A stretch of DNA of 7,261 nt from the NCBI GenBank assembly GCA_002700405.1, contig PACY01000040.1, positions 4,984-12,244 of the forward strand. The letters run 5' to 3'. The position numbers were made by a program, and so were the translations under genes. Below the pieces are notes generated by a model, which worked only from the letters and a program-made list of their open reading frames with translations, was not told the origin of the DNA and made no database searches. Origin of the DNA: Flavobacteriaceae bacterium (GTDB lineage: Bacteria; Bacteroidota; Bacteroidia; Flavobacteriales; Flavobacteriaceae). Positions 6,601-7,261 of the stretch are shown piece by piece. How positions within the stretch are numbered: position 1 is the first letter of the stretch; every line of letters begins with the position of its first letter.

Positions 6601-6783
6601 ATGGCAAAAAAAGGGAATAGAGTTCAAGTAATTTTAGAATGTACAGAGCATAAGGATAGCGGTATGCCTGGGACTTCTAGATATATTACTACTAAAAACA
6701 AAAAGAATTCTCCTGATAGAATTGAATTAAAGAAATTTAACCCAATTCTAAAGAAAATGACAATGCATAAAGAAATAAAGTAA
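6601..6783 (+). CDS. rpmG: 50S ribosomal protein L33 (bL33)
   Basis: L33 is a small basic protein of the large subunit near the E-site tRNA. The product has 60 residues, the length usual for Bacteroidota L33 (E. coli 55). It begins MAKKGNRVQVILECTEHKDSG, has the family SRYITTKNKKNSPDRIELKKFNP block (26-48), and ends with a basic tail. With a single Cys (14) it lacks the two CxxC pairs of zinc-binding L33, so it is the zinc-independent type. The gene sits 9 bases after rpmB and 12 bases before DUF4295. Confidence 0.97.
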   Translation: MAKKGNRVQVILECTEHKDSGMPGTSRYITTKNKKNSPDRIELKKFNPILKKMTMHKEIK

Positions 6784-6795
6784 ATTTTATTAATC

Positions 6796-6947
6796 ATGGC
6801 AAAAAGGCAGTAGCAACATTACAAACAGGATCAAAAAGACTTACAAAAGCTATAAAAATGGTTAAGTCTCCTAAATCTGGTGCCTATCTCTTTGTTGAAT
6901 CAATTCTACCTGCTGAAAAGGTTAATGATTTTCTAGGAAAGAAATAA
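6796..6947 (+). CDS. DUF4295 family protein, reading frame broken by a single-base shift near the start
   Basis: This is a small basic protein known to me only from Bacteroidota, nearly always directly after rpmG. As written, ATG at 6796 reads M-A-K-R-Q and hits TAG at 6811-6813. From 6804 in the -1 frame the sequence reads KAVATLQTGSKRLTKAIKMV and on through SPKSGAYLFVES and EKVNDFLGKK to TAA at 6945-6947. That gives 50 residues, the full family length with all conserved blocks. The A-run at 6801-6805 has five A's; six would restore MAKKAVATLQ. The rest of the gene shows no decay, so the likeliest reading is a sequencing or assembly error in a homopolymer, with a recent mutation or slippage-tolerant expression as alternatives. 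Its position among ribosomal protein genes and its Lys-rich make-up suggest a ribosome-associated role. I recall a Bacteroidota-specific large-subunit protein reported from the Flavobacterium ribosome but cannot confirm it is this family. Confidence 0.85.
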
Positions 6948-6997
6948 ACAATTTTTTCTCATATCTTTTATAATTGCTCCTTAAACCAAAGCGGCAT

Positions 6998-7021
6998 TTG
7001 TTATATATTTACTTATAACAA
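6998..7021. repeat. Inverted repeat upstream of ftsY
   Basis: TTGTTATA (6998-7005) and TATAACAA (7014-7021) are perfect 8-base inverted arms around an 8-base loop, 19 bases before the ftsY ATG. The arms are A/T-rich (one G:C pair each) and no T-run follows, so it is not a typical intrinsic terminator. It could be an operator or a weak hairpin, or chance in this AT-rich gap. The rest of the 93-base gap (6948-7040) shows nothing I can assign. Confidence 0.3.
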
Positions 7022-7040
7022 CAACTAAAATACCTTAAAC

Positions 7041-7261
7041 ATGGGATTTTTCAAGAAATTATTTTCAGTTTTTAAAAGGAAAAAAAAATCTAAAGATGAT
7101 GAATCAGGTCAAGAAGAATTAAAAAAGGAAGATGAATTAGAAGTACTTGAGCCTGAGCCTGAACCAGAACCTGAATCTGAACCTGAACCAGAGCCTGAGC
7201 CAGAACCTGAGCCAGAGCCAGAGCCAGAACCTCAACCAGAACCTGAATCTGAACCTGAACC
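7041..7261 (+). CDS. ftsY: Probable signal recognition particle receptor FtsY, N-terminal part, cut by the window edge
   Basis: FtsY is the SRP receptor GTPase that docks ribosome-nascent chain complexes at the inner membrane. Only 73 complete codons are in the window, and neither the N nor the G (GTPase) domain is reached, so the call rests on context and the N-terminus. The protein begins MGFFKKLFSVFKRKKKSK, a short hydrophobic and basic amphipathic segment like the membrane-binding start of bacterial FtsY. It then becomes strongly acidic, as expected of the variable A domain. ftsY regularly follows rpmB-rpmG-DUF4295 in Bacteroidota. The acidic region is unusual: from residue 37 (base 7149) it is an almost pure Glu-Pro repeat that continues past the window end. 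Most Bacteroidota FtsY I recall have a short, non-repetitive A region. Another membrane-anchored protein with an acidic Pro-rich linker cannot be excluded. Confidence 0.72.
   Translation, partial: MGFFKKLFSVFKRKKKSKDDESGQEELKKEDELEVLEPEPEPEPESEPEPEPEPEPEPEPEPEPQPEPESEPE
7149..7261 (+). repeat. Glu-Pro coding repeat (6-base units, with a 72-base higher-order repeat)
   Basis: At least 19 consecutive hexanucleotide units of the form GAR-CCW code for Glu-Pro, with sparse Glu-Ser (TCT) and Gln-Pro (CAA) substitutions, and run off the window end. A 26-base block at 7164-7189 recurs exactly at 7236-7261, a 72-base (24-residue) period that includes the rare Ser codon. This indicates tandem duplication of a larger unit as well as growth of the 6-base unit. 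Such tracts are prone to length change and to assembly collapse. Confidence 0.9.

Noticed and set aside
1..7261. Mobile element, CRISPR array, defence system or tRNA/rRNA gene
   Set aside because: All coding stretches are accounted for by recognisable housekeeping or metabolic families, no direct repeats with spacers or terminal inverted repeats were seen, and no structural RNA signature was found.

Overview
The window looks like a piece of a chromosome from an AT-rich (roughly 30% G+C by eye), probably marine member of the Bacteroidota, most likely a flavobacterium. Four things point there. The protein sequences have the Bacteroidota form (HtpG with GHFGLGFYS, a Cys-poor 60-residue L33, and a DUF4295 protein, a family I know only from this phylum). 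The run rpmB - rpmG - DUF4295 - ftsY is a familiar Bacteroidota gene order. Start codons are preceded by A/T-rich sequence with no Shine-Dalgarno motif. Several promoter candidates fit the Bacteroidota pattern (TTTG, about 20 bases, TAnnTTTG).

Layout. On the minus strand lie the N-terminal third or less of htpG (1-371, cut by the window edge) and, upstream of it, a complete sodium:solute symporter (448-1983). A 106-base divergent intergenic region (1984-2089) separates these from a plus-strand series: recR (2090-2707), a family 2 glycosyltransferase (about 2711-3832), a lipoyl-dependent 2-oxoacid dehydrogenase E2 acyltransferase (3890-5182), a FAH-family hydrolase (5188-5799) and a short CinA/PncC-type protein (5803-6270). 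E2, FAH and PncC are separated by only 5 and 3 bases, so they are probably co-transcribed. After an 84-base gap with a good promoter candidate come rpmB (6355-6591), rpmG (6601-6783), a 50-residue DUF4295 gene (6796-6947) and the start of a probable ftsY (7041 to the window end).

Functionally this is mostly housekeeping: protein folding (HtpG), solute uptake (symporter), recombinational repair (RecR), cell-surface sugar transfer (glycosyltransferase), oxoacid metabolism and metabolite clean-up (E2, FAH), pyridine nucleotide salvage (PncC), the large ribosomal subunit (L28, L33) and membrane targeting of ribosomes (FtsY).

I see no mobile element, CRISPR array, tRNA, rRNA or new multi-gene system. 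The points worth a second look are two single-base lesions: the missing start codon of the glycosyltransferase, and a one-A shortfall in an A-tract that puts the DUF4295 gene out of frame. Also notable are an unusual Glu-Pro repeat in the N-terminus of the probable FtsY, a CinA homologue lacking its usual N-terminal domain, and an Asn in place of the usual Asp in the E2 HxxxDG motif.
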